Assembly (NCBI RefSeq): GCF_025336485.1
Contig: NZ_JAODAB010000016.1
Span: forward strand, 1 to 64,000
Length of the DNA stretch: 64,000 bases
Direction: 5' to 3'
Source of the DNA: Pseudomonas citri
Lineage (GTDB): Bacteria; Pseudomonadota; Gammaproteobacteria; Pseudomonadales; Pseudomonadaceae
The position numbers and the translations under genes are program-made. Positions 41,314 through 50,720 of the stretch are shown in pieces; position 1 is the first letter of the stretch, and the number at the start of each line of letters is the position of its first letter. Under the pieces are notes generated by a model that ran no database searches, had not been told where the DNA came from, and saw only the letters and a list, made by a program, of their open reading frames with translations.

Positions 41314-41630
41314 GGAGGGCCCGCCTCTGCCGAAGGTGCGGTATTGTAAATCAATCGCGTTGGGCTGGGCTTGGCTTTCTGGAGGGCTTCATCGTCATTG
41401 GCATGCGTCTTGTGGCATGCATTTTGTGAAAGCTCAGCAACATGAATCGATCCTGATAACACGTTTTGTAGAAAACCACTTGAGGGCAATCCCACCTCAT
41501 TCGAACACGCCTCAATACAGCCCCGCCGCCGCTTTTTTCCCAAGCAACTCCTCACGCGTCATTTCCCAGACCTCCTTCAGCAACGGCCCACAGACAAATC
41601 CCCCGGCTACGTGCCAATCATGCGCAAAAC
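41314..41630. other. 317-bp gap without a supported gene
   Basis: On the minus strand a frame ending near 41515 reads HDWHVAGGFVCGPLLKEVW and on to GKKAAAGLY, which looks protein-like but opens inside the neighbouring gene in another frame and has no good start. I regard it as a possible remnant. The rest is unremarkable and probably holds the promoter of the hydroxylase operon. Confidence 0.4.
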
Positions 41631-42707
41631 CTAAAGCGCTGGAAGATTTCCGAGCCCACCGTCGGGCCAGTCCAGGTCGGCGAGTTTAAAAGCGGCTTTG
41701 CCCAACGTCTCCGCCAATTTCGCCGACCGTCGTTGGATCTCGTATTGCACGGCAAGGACTTTGCGCTGATTGGCATCGGCCAGTTCGTACGCTGCTCGGG
41801 TGGCCAACGCCACATCATAGGCCGCTTTGTAGTTGTCGAAGGCTTTGGCGGCTTCAGTGACTCTCGGTTGAGCCGCCGCAGCGGCCACTTGATCGGAAAG
41901 ACCCTTGATCTTATTTTCGACGGTGTCCTGGATGACGCCTTTTTGTGCCTTGACCGCAGCCGCGAGGGCCTTGGTGAATGCATTGGGTTGCGAAGTCTCG
42001 ATCAATTCGAAACGGATATTGATCGGCCCTTTCAACTCGCTTGAGGTGGTCCACGGAAGGGTCGCTATTGCGTTGTCATCAAGCCGGACAGCGTTTTGAA
42101 CCTCATTGGCGGTTGCGTTCACAATCGTGAAACCGAAAGGCTCCGAGGTATGGGTTGTGTTGTTGGCGCTGGCCGCAGGCAGCATGAAGCCCAGCTTCAT
42201 GACGATGTCACGCTTGGAGCATTGGCGAAGGAAGGGACAGTCGTCACTCAGAAAGTGCTTGTACTGCCAAGCCAGGATACCGGCCCGTAGCGGATGGTCT
42301 CCCGAAGCGCTGGCGGTGGACGATTTTGAAATCTGAAACTTGATGAACAGATCAACCCCTTCCAGAGAGGCACTGTCGTACAAGGATTTTCCTTGGATCT
42401 TACCGTCGGCGGTGATGCGCGCGGAGCTGATGAAGATGCATTTCGTTCCGCCGGTCAAATCATCGGCATTGTCGACAGGAACCACCACTTCGTACTTGGA
42501 CACCTTCGGGTCATCCAGATACGCCACGGCAGTATCAATGGCGGTACCGACCAAGGTACGCACCACGGCGGTAGCAATGTCAGCGCCAATACTATTGAGG
42601 TACACGGCGTTGGTCTTGCAGGGTAGAACGGCACCGGAAAGTCCTTGTGCGAACGCGGAAGATCCGATCAAGGAGGTAAGCAGTATCCACGCGATGTACG
42701 CTTTCAT
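41631..42707 (-). CDS. Exported hypothetical protein
   Basis: A 358-residue protein with a signal peptide (MKAYIAWILLTSLIGSSAFAQ). The mature part has a beta-rich first half with conserved-looking cysteines (LSDDCPFLRQCSKRD) and a long helical, Ala-rich C-terminal coiled region (about 245-340, e.g. AAYDVALATRAAYELADANQRK). No family recognised. GGGGA six bases before ATG 42707 sets the start; 42713 is possible. Periplasmic or surface role likely. Confidence 0.65.
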   Translation of the reverse strand: MKAYIAWILLTSLIGSSAFAQGLSGAVLPCKTNAVYLNSIGADIATAVVRTLVGTAIDTAVAYLDDPKVSKYEVVVPVDNADDLTGGTKCIFISSARITADGKIQGKSLYDSASLEGVDLFIKFQISKSSTASASGDHPLRAGILAWQYKHFLSDDCPFLRQCSKRDIVMKLGFMLPAASANNTTHTSEPFGFTIVNATANEVQNAVRLDDNAIATLPWTTSSELKGPINIRFELIETSQPNAFTKALAAAVKAQKGVIQDTVENKIKGLSDQVAAAAAQPRVTEAAKAFDNYKAAYDVALATRAAYELADANQRKVLAVQYEIQRRSAKLAETLGKAAFKLADLDWPDGGLGNLPAL

Positions 42708-42855
42708 GGCCATTCCCCGACGTGCGACGGGTCGACAACGCAACTGGGAAGGTTCGGTACTGCACAATGAAGGTCGAAACGACTGACGTGCCGGCGCAAT
42801 AACGCTCATCGCTAGATCCCTCAGCAGTAGACTCCGTTGGGGATGTATAGCTCAG

Positions 42856-43560
42856 CTAGCGGCACTCTGCCAGCAACTCACTGATCCACCGCGTCTGCCG
42901 CTCGATCTCTTGCACCTTCTGCTCGGGCACGGTCTGTCGGGCCCGGGCGAAGTGGTTCAGGGTCTTGTGCTTGAGGCGCAGCAGGCGTTGCCATTTGGCC
43001 AGGAATGCCGGGCTGCGGGCTTGAAGCTGCAGGGGGCCGAAGTACAGTTCTTCGGCGGTATAAGTGACCGGGCCGGCGCGCTCGGCGACGATGATTTCAT
43101 AGTCGAAGCGGTTTTCCCGCAGCACTTCTTCGAAGAGGATGCGATAGCCGTTTTCCATCAGCCATTGGCGCAGGGGTTGCTCACCGCCGTTGGGTTGCAG
43201 GATCAGGCGCTCGCGGCCGCTCAGGTGTGCCTTGCCGCTGTCGAGGATGTCGCGGATCGTTTCCCCGCCCATGCCGCAGAGGCTGATCGCCGTGATGTTG
43301 TCTTCCGGCTCGATGGCCGCCAGGCCATTGGCCCGGCGCACGCTGATCCATGGCTCCAGGCCGTTCTCGCGCACGGTCCGTTCAGCCGAGCGCAGTGGCG
43401 TCAAGGCCACCTCGCCCGCCACCGCCGCGACGATGACGCCACGGCGCAGCAAGGCCACTGGCAGGTAGGCGTGGTCCGAGCCGATATCGGCCAGCCGCGC
43501 CCCTGCCGGCACCTGCGCCGCCACGCGCTCCAGGCGCATGGACAATGTCTGTTCGTTCAA
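42856..43560 (-). CDS. trmK: tRNA (adenine22-N1)-methyltransferase TrmK
   Basis: A 234-residue Rossmann methyltransferase of COG2384. It starts LERVAAQVPAGARLADIGSDHAYLP (motif I), with AAIEPEDNITAISLCGMGGETI and LILQPNGGEQPLRQWL as family signatures. The C-terminal helical part (about 175-234) is the usual coiled coil. In Gram-positives the enzyme makes m1A22 in tRNA; in pseudomonads the tRNA target is assumed. Stand-alone gene. Confidence 0.88.
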   Translation of the reverse strand: MNEQTLSMRLERVAAQVPAGARLADIGSDHAYLPVALLRRGVIVAAVAGEVALTPLRSAERTVRENGLEPWISVRRANGLAAIEPEDNITAISLCGMGGETIRDILDSGKAHLSGRERLILQPNGGEQPLRQWLMENGYRILFEEVLRENRFDYEIIVAERAGPVTYTAEELYFGPLQLQARSPAFLAKWQRLLRLKHKTLNHFARARQTVPEQKVQEIERQTRWISELLAECR

Positions 43561-43647
43561 CGGCGGCCTCTTTTCGCCTTTCCATCCGGCCGCCAGTCTA
43601 ACCTATCGCCGTCCCAAGGGATCGCCGAACCCGCGTGGCAGCCCGCA

Positions 43648-44604
43648 TTAGCCTGTTACACAGCCTTGCGGCACCTTCCCGGCAAAACTGTCCACCAGGC
43701 TCGCCACCACCATTTCGCCCATTCGTGTACGGGTCTGCAACGTCGCGCTGGCGCGGTGAGGTTGCAACACCACCTGCTCGTTGCCAAACAACGCCTCAGG
43801 CACGTTCGGTTCATCGACAAACACATCCAGCGCCGCCCCGGCGATGTCCCCGGCGGTCAGCGCCGCCACCAGGTCGGCCTCGTTGACCAGTTTGCCGCGG
43901 GCGACGTTGATCAGGTAACCGCCCTTGCCCAAGGCGCGCAGCACCTGGGCATCGATGATGGCTTTGGCCTGGTCGGCGGCAGCGGCGAGAATGAGGGCGT
44001 CGCTGTCGCGGGCCAGTTGCGTGAGATCGGCGACGAAGGTATGGCTCACGTCGTTCATCGGTTGCAGGTCGGTGTAACGGATCGAGCAACCGAACGCGGC
44101 GGCCCGGGTGGCCACGGCGCGACCGACCCGGCCCATGCCGACGATGCCGATGCGCATGCCGGAGACCTGCCGGGCCAGTGGCAACGGAGCCAGCGGCGTC
44201 GGGCTCTGGGGCCACTGGCCCGAGCGTACGTAGCGGTCACCGGTGCACAGGCCACGGCACACAGCGATCAACAGGCCGATAGCCAGGTCGGCGACGTCTT
44301 CGGTCAGGGCGCCGATGGTGGCGGTCACGCGGATCCCGCGGTCCCTGGCGTAGGCCAGGTCCACCGCATCGGTGCCCACGCCGTTGACCGCCACCACTTC
44401 CAGCTTGGGCAGTTGTGCCATCAGCGCTTGGCTGATGCCGGTATGCCCCCCCGTGATCACGCCACGAATGTGGGCGCCGTGTTCTTTCAGATAGGCGGGT
44501 TTGTCGACCTGCTCAAAATAGCGCCGGATCGTGAACAGCTCGTTGAGCCGGGTGTTGATTTCAGGGATCAGGATCGGGCTGAGTTGCAAGACTTCTGGCT
44601 TCAT
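43648..44604 (-). CDS. D-isomer-specific 2-hydroxyacid dehydrogenase
   Basis: A 318-residue NAD(P)-dependent dehydrogenase. The substrate domain opens VITGGHTGISQALMAQLPKLEVVAVNGVGTD; the Rossmann motif is GIVGMGRVGRAVA. Catalytic residues are Arg in NVARGKLVNE, Glu in VDEPNVPEALF and His in VLQPHRASAT. Similar to glyoxylate/hydroxypyruvate reductases. Runs in one direction with SDR, FAH-family hydrolase and MFS genes, suggesting reduction of a 2-keto acid in a catabolic route. Start 44604 taken over 44622. Confidence 0.85.
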   Translation of the reverse strand: MKPEVLQLSPILIPEINTRLNELFTIRRYFEQVDKPAYLKEHGAHIRGVITGGHTGISQALMAQLPKLEVVAVNGVGTDAVDLAYARDRGIRVTATIGALTEDVADLAIGLLIAVCRGLCTGDRYVRSGQWPQSPTPLAPLPLARQVSGMRIGIVGMGRVGRAVATRAAAFGCSIRYTDLQPMNDVSHTFVADLTQLARDSDALILAAAADQAKAIIDAQVLRALGKGGYLINVARGKLVNEADLVAALTAGDIAGAALDVFVDEPNVPEALFGNEQVVLQPHRASATLQTRTRMGEMVVASLVDSFAGKVPQGCVTG

Positions 44605-44636
44605 GTGGACCTCGTGTAACAAATGGAAAAACCGGC

Positions 44637-45395
44637 TCAGCCGCGACCGGCAAACGGCATGGCCGTGGCCATGACGGTCATGTTCAGGACGTTGGCCGAC
44701 AGTGGCAGGCCGGCGATGTAGCGCACCGCATCGGCCACGTGCTTGACGTCCACCATCGGCTCCACCGCGATGGTGCCGTTGGCCTGGCGCACGCCTTGGG
44801 TCATGCGCACGGACATTTCGGTGAGGGCGTTGCCGATGTCGATCTGGCTGCAGGCGATGTTGTATTCACGTCCGTCCAGGGCCAGGGATTTGGTCAGCCC
44901 CAGCACTGCGTGTTTACTGGCGGTGTAGGCGCTGCTGAAGGGGCGCGGGGTGTGGGCCGAGATCGAACCGTTGTTGATGATGCGTCCGCCTTGGGGCTGT
45001 TGCCGGCGCATGAGGCCGAAGGCACCCCGGGCGCAAAGGAAAACGCCGTTGAGATTGGTGTCGATCACGTTGCGCCACTGCTCGAACGTCAGTTCATCCA
45101 GCGGCACGGCAGGGGCATTGACGCCGGCATTGTTGAACACCACGTCCAGGCGTCCGTAGACCTCGGCGATGGTTGCAAACAGCGCATCGACACTGACCGG
45201 GTCGCGCACATCGGTGGACACCGCCAACGCTTCGCGCCCCTCACAGGCCGCCAGGTCGACCAATGCCTGCAAGGGCTCGGGCCTGCGGCCGGCCAACACC
45301 AACGTGTACCCATCCGCCATCAGCCCCAGGGCCACGGCGCGACCGATGCCGCTGCCGGCGCCGGTCACCAGCGCCACTTTCAATGAGTTGGACAT
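44637..45395 (-). CDS. SDR-family oxidoreductase
   Basis: A 252-residue classical SDR: TGAGSGIGRAVALG for cofactor binding, NNAG in VVFNNAGVNAP, catalytic Ser-Tyr-Lys in NGSISAHTPRPFSSAYTASKHAVLG. The Asp/Arg pattern after strand 2 (LAGRRPEPL) favours NADP+. Lies 32 bp upstream of the hydroxyacid dehydrogenase gene and 27 bp after the FAH-family gene, so all are likely one operon. It may oxidise a deoxy-sugar acid or similar alcohol. Confidence 0.85.
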   Translation of the reverse strand: MSNSLKVALVTGAGSGIGRAVALGLMADGYTLVLAGRRPEPLQALVDLAACEGREALAVSTDVRDPVSVDALFATIAEVYGRLDVVFNNAGVNAPAVPLDELTFEQWRNVIDTNLNGVFLCARGAFGLMRRQQPQGGRIINNGSISAHTPRPFSSAYTASKHAVLGLTKSLALDGREYNIACSQIDIGNALTEMSVRMTQGVRQANGTIAVEPMVDVKHVADAVRYIAGLPLSANVLNMTVMATAMPFAGRG

Positions 45396-45422
45396 GTTGT
45401 TCGTTCCTTCTTCAAAAATGAT

Positions 45423-46115
45423 TCAAGGCCGCTGGCCAACGCGCATTTCCAATTGACCGATGCCGTCGATGCCAGCGCTGATCACATCACCGGGTTGCAG
45501 CAGATCGACGCCTGCCGGGCTGCCAGTCATGATCAGGTCGCCGGCCCGCAGCGACACCGATTGGGAGATGCGGCTGATCATCTCGCTGACCGACCAGATC
45601 TGGCTGTCGAGACTGTCGCGCTGGCGTTCCTGGCCGTTGACGTTCAGCCACAACTCGCCCTCGGGGTGCCCCGACCGCGACACCGGCACGATGGCCGTCA
45701 TCGGCGCCGCACCGTCAAACACCTTGGCGCCCTCCCACGGCAAACCGTCGCGCTTGGCCAGGCGCTGGACATCGCGCCGGGTCAGGTCCAGGCCAGCGGC
45801 GTAACCCCAGACATAGGCCAGCGCCTGCTCCTCGGGGATATTCGCGCCACCTTCACCGATGGCGATGACCAGTTCGATTTCATGAACGAACTCCTCGGTC
45901 ACCGTCGGGAACGGCACTTCGCCAACGGCGTCCACCACGCATGTCGAGGGCTTCATGAAGAACACCGGCGGCACTCGGGATTCACCCTGGGTATCAGGCC
46001 ATGGATAGTTGCGACCCACACAAAAGACCCGGCCGACGGGAAAACGCTGCTGACTGCCAAGCACCGGCAAGGTCACTGGCAGGTCCGGGGTAAAGACGTA
46101 TTCGGGCATGTTCAT
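45423..46115 (-). CDS. Fumarylacetoacetate-hydrolase-family protein
   Basis: A 230-residue enzyme of the FAH family. Metal-ligand segments are VHEIELVIAIG (acidic pair) and YAAGLDLTRRDVQ, with the opening VFCVGRNYPWPDT and GDLIMTGSPAGVDLL near the end. Closest in feel to fumarylpyruvate / acylpyruvate hydrolases or 2,4-diketo-acid hydrolases that split beta-diketo acids into pyruvate and an acid. Start 46115 or 46109, nearly equal. Its neighbours supply dehydrogenases and uptake, which fits diketo-acid breakdown. Confidence 0.85.
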   Translation of the reverse strand: MNMPEYVFTPDLPVTLPVLGSQQRFPVGRVFCVGRNYPWPDTQGESRVPPVFFMKPSTCVVDAVGEVPFPTVTEEFVHEIELVIAIGEGGANIPEEQALAYVWGYAAGLDLTRRDVQRLAKRDGLPWEGAKVFDGAAPMTAIVPVSRSGHPEGELWLNVNGQERQRDSLDSQIWSVSEMISRISQSVSLRAGDLIMTGSPAGVDLLQPGDVISAGIDGIGQLEMRVGQRP

Positions 46116-46216
46116 CCTGATGAAAGTCCTGTGGGAAACGTCAGCGTACGGCGGCAATCCCGGGTGAAGTTGGAGAAATGCCGCCTCGTGTTGGAGAAAA
46201 ACGGTGAATGTCGGAT

Positions 46217-47566
46217 TCAGCGCGCCTTGAGCTCAATGCGATACAAGCGGCCAAGCAGCAGCGAGTAGGACAAGGTGCCCATCAGCGCGACGCCGCCGAT
46301 GAACCAGAAGGCCAAGGCGAAGGAGCCGGTCTTGTGCACGATCGCGCCGATCACGATGGGGGTGACGATCCCGCCAATGTTGGCCGCCAGACTGGTGATC
46401 CCGCCGGTCAGGCCAATCAGTTCCTTGGGCGCCACTTCCGACACCGCCGCCCACGAGGACGACGCGATACCTTGGGCAAAGAAAGCAATCGTCAGCACGG
46501 CAATGCAGATCAGGTTCGAATCGGTGAAATTCACCAGCACGATGGACATACCCAGCATCGACCCCACCACCAGCGGTAACTTGCGGGCGAAGGACAGTGA
46601 GTAGCCGCGGCGGATCAACAGGTCGGAGACGATCCCGGCCAGCAAAATGCCCACCGTTGCACCGACGAACGGCAATACGGCGAAGATCCCGGCCTTGATC
46701 GTGGTCAGTTGCCGTTCCTCGATCAGGTACGTCGGGAACCACGTAAGAAAGAAATACAGCGCCGACGTGCTGGCGAACTTGCCGATGCAGATCGCCCAGA
46801 CCTGCCGATGGCTGAACAGCTCAGCGACCTGCCGCCAGTTGAAACGGGTGCGCTCCTGGCTGCTCTTGACCAGCCCGCCCCCGGCTTCGATGTACTTGAG
46901 TTCTTCCTGGCTGACCTTCTTGCAGTTCAACGGATCGCGGTACAGGTACAGCCAGGCCACGCCGAAAACGATGCCGAGCGCGCCGGTGCTGTAGAACACA
47001 TGGCGCCAGTCGAAGGTGGTCGCCAGCCACAGCAACGCACCCGTAAACAACGCCGTGCCCAGGTATTGGCCGCACACGTAGATGCTGCTGGCCAGCCCCC
47101 TCTCACGGGCCGGAAACCACACCGTGACCGCACGGCTGTTGGCCGGAAACGCCGGCGCTTCCATCGCGCCGACGGCCAGGCGCAGGCCGAACAACGAGGC
47201 AAACCCCGTGGCCAGGCCCTGGCATACGGTGACTGTCGACCAACTGATCAACGACACCCCGTAGGTGAAGCGGGAACCGAAGCGGTCGGCGATGAAGCCC
47301 GCAGGCACCAGTGCAATCGCGTAGGTCCAGGCGAACGCCGAAAAAATCAGGCCCATTTCGATCTTGTCCAGCCCCAGGTCCTTGGCCAGGAATGGCGCGG
47401 CAATCGAAATGTTCACCCGGTCGATGTAGTTGATGATGGTCGCGATCAAGAGCAACGACAGCATGAACCAGCGCCGTCGCGACGGCAGGCGCGCTGGCAC
47501 GGCGGCGTCCCGGGTGCCGGCCATCACCGACGCGGCGGTAGTCTGAGAGGTGTGTGGGTTCGACAT
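46217..47566 (-). CDS. MFS transporter, anion:cation symporter (sugar-acid type)
   Basis: A 449-residue inner-membrane transporter with twelve hydrophobic segments. NYIDRVNISIAAPFLAKDLGL and WTYAIALVPAGFIADRFGSR near the start are characteristic of the ACS family that imports glucarate, galactonate, hexuronates or phthalate-like acids. It heads the catabolic operon, 101 bp upstream of the FAH-family gene. The AraC gene on the other side is divergent and probably controls it. Confidence 0.88.
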   Translation of the reverse strand: MSNPHTSQTTAASVMAGTRDAAVPARLPSRRRWFMLSLLLIATIINYIDRVNISIAAPFLAKDLGLDKIEMGLIFSAFAWTYAIALVPAGFIADRFGSRFTYGVSLISWSTVTVCQGLATGFASLFGLRLAVGAMEAPAFPANSRAVTVWFPARERGLASSIYVCGQYLGTALFTGALLWLATTFDWRHVFYSTGALGIVFGVAWLYLYRDPLNCKKVSQEELKYIEAGGGLVKSSQERTRFNWRQVAELFSHRQVWAICIGKFASTSALYFFLTWFPTYLIEERQLTTIKAGIFAVLPFVGATVGILLAGIVSDLLIRRGYSLSFARKLPLVVGSMLGMSIVLVNFTDSNLICIAVLTIAFFAQGIASSSWAAVSEVAPKELIGLTGGITSLAANIGGIVTPIVIGAIVHKTGSFALAFWFIGGVALMGTLSYSLLLGRLYRIELKAR

Positions 47567-48131
47567 GGATAGACCTCATTATTGTTGGAAGCGTCGAGAT
47601 GTTTACGAGCAGCCGAAATCGATGCCCTCGATACCGGGGCAGAACAATCGCTACTGGGGTGAGAGGTGCCGACGGCCGGTGTCAGGTGTTCAAAGAGGCC
47701 TTGCGCCAGGATCGGTCGGCGGAGCAATCGGGAGGGTCAACGAGGTACAGGAACAGGTTCATGGAGTGCGCACCTTTTGATTGTTTTTGGAGAGCAGGAT
47801 GGGTTGCGTGACCCCACAGTGGTCGTACAACAGTTCAAAATCAACCGAGGTGTTAGATCATTTTTACCCGTTGAAACCGTCAACAAGGAACCTGTCCAAA
47901 AAAATCAATTCGGCTGAATTCTCCGCTCTGTTTTCATACAATTCATAACATGCTGTTTTTAAACGAAAAATATCACAAGGTCGCCTACGTGTTTTTGGAC
48001 AGCCACGCTCCGCCGTGGAGCAGCAAAAAATGGCCAGTCGGCGCGATGTCATCGTATAACTTCTTGAAAAACCGCCAGATGCGACGTCACAATCGTCGAC
48101 ATCGCCACGCACCGCAGAGGGTTTCCAGGAG
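47567..48131. promoter_or_regulatory. 565-bp divergent control region with long-range inverted repeat
   Basis: This stretch between the MFS and AraC genes has no convincing ORF. CTGTCCAAAAA (47892-47902) recurs as a perfect inverted copy TTTTTGGACAG (47992-48002), 89 bp apart. Such paired distant sites fit an AraC-type protein that loops DNA. The part 47820-47990 is AT-rich, as expected of promoters. Confidence 0.5.
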
Positions 48132-49064
48132 ATGTCATCACCGAGTCGAGTCCCTACTTATGTCATGCAGCAACGCAGCGAATTGACGGACTTCTACATC
48201 CGCGACAGAAAGGGGCGGCGCGCCGAAACCAGCCCACATCGCCATGAATACTTCCAGGTCCAGATCAACCTTGGCGGCGACACCGTGCAGCACATCGGCA
48301 ACGTCGAACGGCCGTTTCCGCGCAACACCCTGGCGTTCATCCTGCCCCACCGCGTGCACGTCATTCCGCATCCGGCGGACAGCAATTTCATCGTGATCAA
48401 TTTCTCCCAGACTTTCCTGCTGCCGCACCTGCAATGCGACCCGATGGACCTGGAAGAAGTCTCGATCCTGCTGGCGCCCGAGCTGTCGCCGTTCCGTTTC
48501 CAGGAACACTTGGACTTCATTCTCGAGGACAAGGATTTCAACCAGGTCTGCACGCTGATCGAACAGATGCGCGCCCTGGACGAGAACCGGCAGTTCGGCA
48601 CCCGCGAGATGCTCAAGGGCTTGCTGCTGCAACTGATTGGCAGCGTGTGCGCCTTGTATGCCGAACCGCTCAAGCGTCTGGCTGAAGAAAATGCCGCCGA
48701 GGTCAGCCGCCGCGATGCCCTGGGCCGGATGTCCGAGTACTTGCGCAAGAATATTGCCGACCCGGACCTGAACCTGATCAAGGTCGCCGCGGCGACTTAC
48801 CTGTCGCCGACGTACCTGACCCACTGGTTGCGCAAGGAAATCGGCAAGACCTTCACCGAACTGGTGCTCGAGCGCAGGATGCATGCGGCACGCAACTATT
48901 TGCTTAACGGCACGCGCCCCGTGGGTGAAGTGGCGAGGTTGTGCGGGTTTGCCGACGAGGCCTATTTTTCCAGGCGTTTTCGCCAGATACATGGACAGCC
49001 GCCGGGGCAGTTCCGGCGCCAGCAACTCAATCCGGATACGCCGCAATTGGCATTGAATACCTGA
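48132..49064 (+). CDS. AraC-family transcriptional regulator
   Basis: A 310-residue regulator with a cupin sensor domain (SPHRHEYFQVQINLGGDTVQHIG; ILPHRVHVIPHPADSNFIVINFS) and C-terminal AraC DNA-binding domain (ADPDLNLIKVAAATYLSPTYLTHWLRKE; RPVGEVARLCGFADEAYFSRRFRQIHGQPPGQFR). It is divergent from the MFS-led catabolic operon and likely activates it on binding its substrate. Followed at once by a strong terminator. Confidence 0.88.
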   Translation: MSSPSRVPTYVMQQRSELTDFYIRDRKGRRAETSPHRHEYFQVQINLGGDTVQHIGNVERPFPRNTLAFILPHRVHVIPHPADSNFIVINFSQTFLLPHLQCDPMDLEEVSILLAPELSPFRFQEHLDFILEDKDFNQVCTLIEQMRALDENRQFGTREMLKGLLLQLIGSVCALYAEPLKRLAEENAAEVSRRDALGRMSEYLRKNIADPDLNLIKVAAATYLSPTYLTHWLRKEIGKTFTELVLERRMHAARNYLLNGTRPVGEVARLCGFADEAYFSRRFRQIHGQPPGQFRRQQLNPDTPQLALNT

Positions 49065-49066
49065 TG

Positions 49067-49096
49067 AACGGCTCGTCTCATCAACGAGCCGTTTTT
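49067..49096 (+). terminator. Rho-independent terminator of the AraC gene
   Basis: AACGGCTCGT (49067-49076) pairs perfectly with ACGAGCCGTT (49084-49093) around a 7-base loop and is followed by TTTTT. It begins three bases after the stop codon. The T-run reaches the stop codon of the convergent MFS gene. Confidence 0.9.
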
Positions 49097-50288
49097 ATGT
49101 CGCTAGCCGGGTATGCTTGCGCAATTGCCCGGCCAGCCAGCGGCTCGCGCTCAGGAGCCAGGCAAACGATGCGATCACTTGCACGCCAAGCAACATCCCG
49201 TCCACACCGGCGCTGCTGATCAGCTTGCCGGCGATGAACGGAAAGCCGAATACGCCAATGAAATAGGAAAGACTGAACAGCAACAGCGCCTGAGCGGTCA
49301 GGCCAGGAGGGGCTTCGTTGGCCGCCAGGCCGTTGATAACCGAATAGTTCAGCCCGTAGCCGACTCCGAGCAATGCGGCGGTCAACCCATAGCTGAGACC
49401 GTCATGGACCCACTCGCCAAAACCTGTCACGGCGATCAACATGAGGGTGGTCAACAGGCAGGAAGTGGCGAACGGATTGCGCTTGACGACCCAACCGGCA
49501 ATCAACAATCGACACGCGATAGCCGCGCCCATGAAACCGATGAAAAACAGCGAATAATCCAGCCCTTGATTGGCAGCATAACTGGTCTGGAAACTGCCCA
49601 GCCCACCAAAGACCGCCCCTCCCAACCCCACCATCAAAATAGACAACGCGGAGCGCGAGCGCAGTACCGTCGCGGCCGATTTCAACCCGATCTCGACCTT
49701 GGTGCCGATCCGCTCGGTAGAAAGTGTTCTGAGCCGCCAAAAATACACACCTCCCAACACCGCCGCGGTCGCCGCGCAGAAGAACGCGGTTTGGAGGGGC
49801 AGCCCGAAATGACTGGCCAACTTCCCGGCGAGTGGACCACTGCCGATCCCCGTCAACATGCTGCCCGACAACAGCGCGAAGCAATGAGTCCGCCTGGCAG
49901 GCTCCACCATCGCGGCCACAATGATAGGGCCAAGGGTGTAGAACAACCCCCAGCCGATCCCCAACATCAGGCCACACGCCAGCAGTCCGTTGCCGAGCCC
50001 GGATATCAGGGCAAACCCCATGGATGCGATAGCTAGAAACGCGGCACCGAGAGCAACACACCGCGCGGCCCCCAGGCGCTGCATCAAATGCCCCGACCCC
50101 ACCACCGCCGCCAGGGTACTCAACATGGCCACGGCAAAAACCTGCCCCGCGTCACGCTCGCTGCCTCCCAGGGAAGTCACCAGCAGCGAGACCAGGAACG
50201 TGGCGCCGTAAGAGATGGACAACAGGAAACTGGCTACGCAAAACAGACCGAACCGCGGGGCATTTTTTTGTTGGGAGATTGGTGGCAT
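49095..50288 (-). CDS. MFS transporter
   Basis: A 397-residue inner-membrane protein with twelve hydrophobic segments and the loop QRLGAARCVALGAAFLA between helices 2 and 3. It resembles YfcJ/YhhS-like or arabinose-efflux permeases of the MFS. The start at 50288 (MPPISQQKN) gives a normal N-terminus; upstream starts at 50351 and beyond add a basic tail not typical of the family. Substrate unknown. Nothing near it suggests co-regulation. Confidence 0.8.
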   Translation of the reverse strand: MPPISQQKNAPRFGLFCVASFLLSISYGATFLVSLLVTSLGGSERDAGQVFAVAMLSTLAAVVGSGHLMQRLGAARCVALGAAFLAIASMGFALISGLGNGLLACGLMLGIGWGLFYTLGPIIVAAMVEPARRTHCFALLSGSMLTGIGSGPLAGKLASHFGLPLQTAFFCAATAAVLGGVYFWRLRTLSTERIGTKVEIGLKSAATVLRSRSALSILMVGLGGAVFGGLGSFQTSYAANQGLDYSLFFIGFMGAAIACRLLIAGWVVKRNPFATSCLLTTLMLIAVTGFGEWVHDGLSYGLTAALLGVGYGLNYSVINGLAANEAPPGLTAQALLLFSLSYFIGVFGFPFIAGKLISSAGVDGMLLGVQVIASFAWLLSASRWLAGQLRKHTRLAT

Positions 50289-50720
50289 CTTCTTTTTTCC
50301 ACGCGTTGATTGAGACCGATTTTTAGCACGGCCGCGCGTGGGGTTAGTCATTGGAATGGCGGAGTCAGGGTTAGGGAAATCGTATCTTTTGAATGGGTGT
50401 TGGAGAGGAGACGCCAAAAAACGGCGGTGTCCGGCATCAGCAGGTGATGGGTTTTGCCTCGGACTGGATGCGGCCAACCTTGCAGAGGCTTTCAGTGCCG
50501 GAAATGTCGTTGTTACGCAGGTGGCGGAGTGGGTTGGGCGAGGATTGACAGGGTCACAGGCCGTGTAGCTAAACGATATACGCGTATAGACAATAGCTAC
50601 ACACTCATATAGTGTTAACCACGAAGCCGACTCAACGGCATCAAATCTCAATCGATAGATCTTTCCAACGACTGATCACATTAAGCGAAGCATTGAGGCA
50701 TCTCCAAGGCGGGAATCTAC
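50289..50720. other. 432-bp region upstream of the toxin-antitoxin genes
   Basis: The left half (to about 50570) holds no gene or clear signal. From 50571 on it becomes AT-rich, with the palindrome at 50577-50588 and TATAGT at 50608-50613, probably the promoter of the downstream pair. Confidence 0.5.
50577..50588. promoter_or_regulatory. Palindromic operator candidate of the TacA/TacT-type pair
   Basis: TATACGCGTATA is a perfect 12-bp palindrome 20 bp upstream of a likely -10 (TATAGT, 50608-50613). Ribbon-helix-helix antitoxins bind short palindromes in their own promoters, so this is the best candidate for autoregulation. Confidence 0.55.

Noticed and set aside
41280..41555. A 91-codon minus-strand ORF across the start of the hydroxylase gene
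   Set aside because: No ribosome binding site, no recognisable domain, and it overlaps the start of the hydroxylase gene.
46217..47566. Possible frameshift between the two halves of the MFS protein
   Set aside because: The full frame reads through twelve helices without interruption; apparent breaks were from other-frame shadows.
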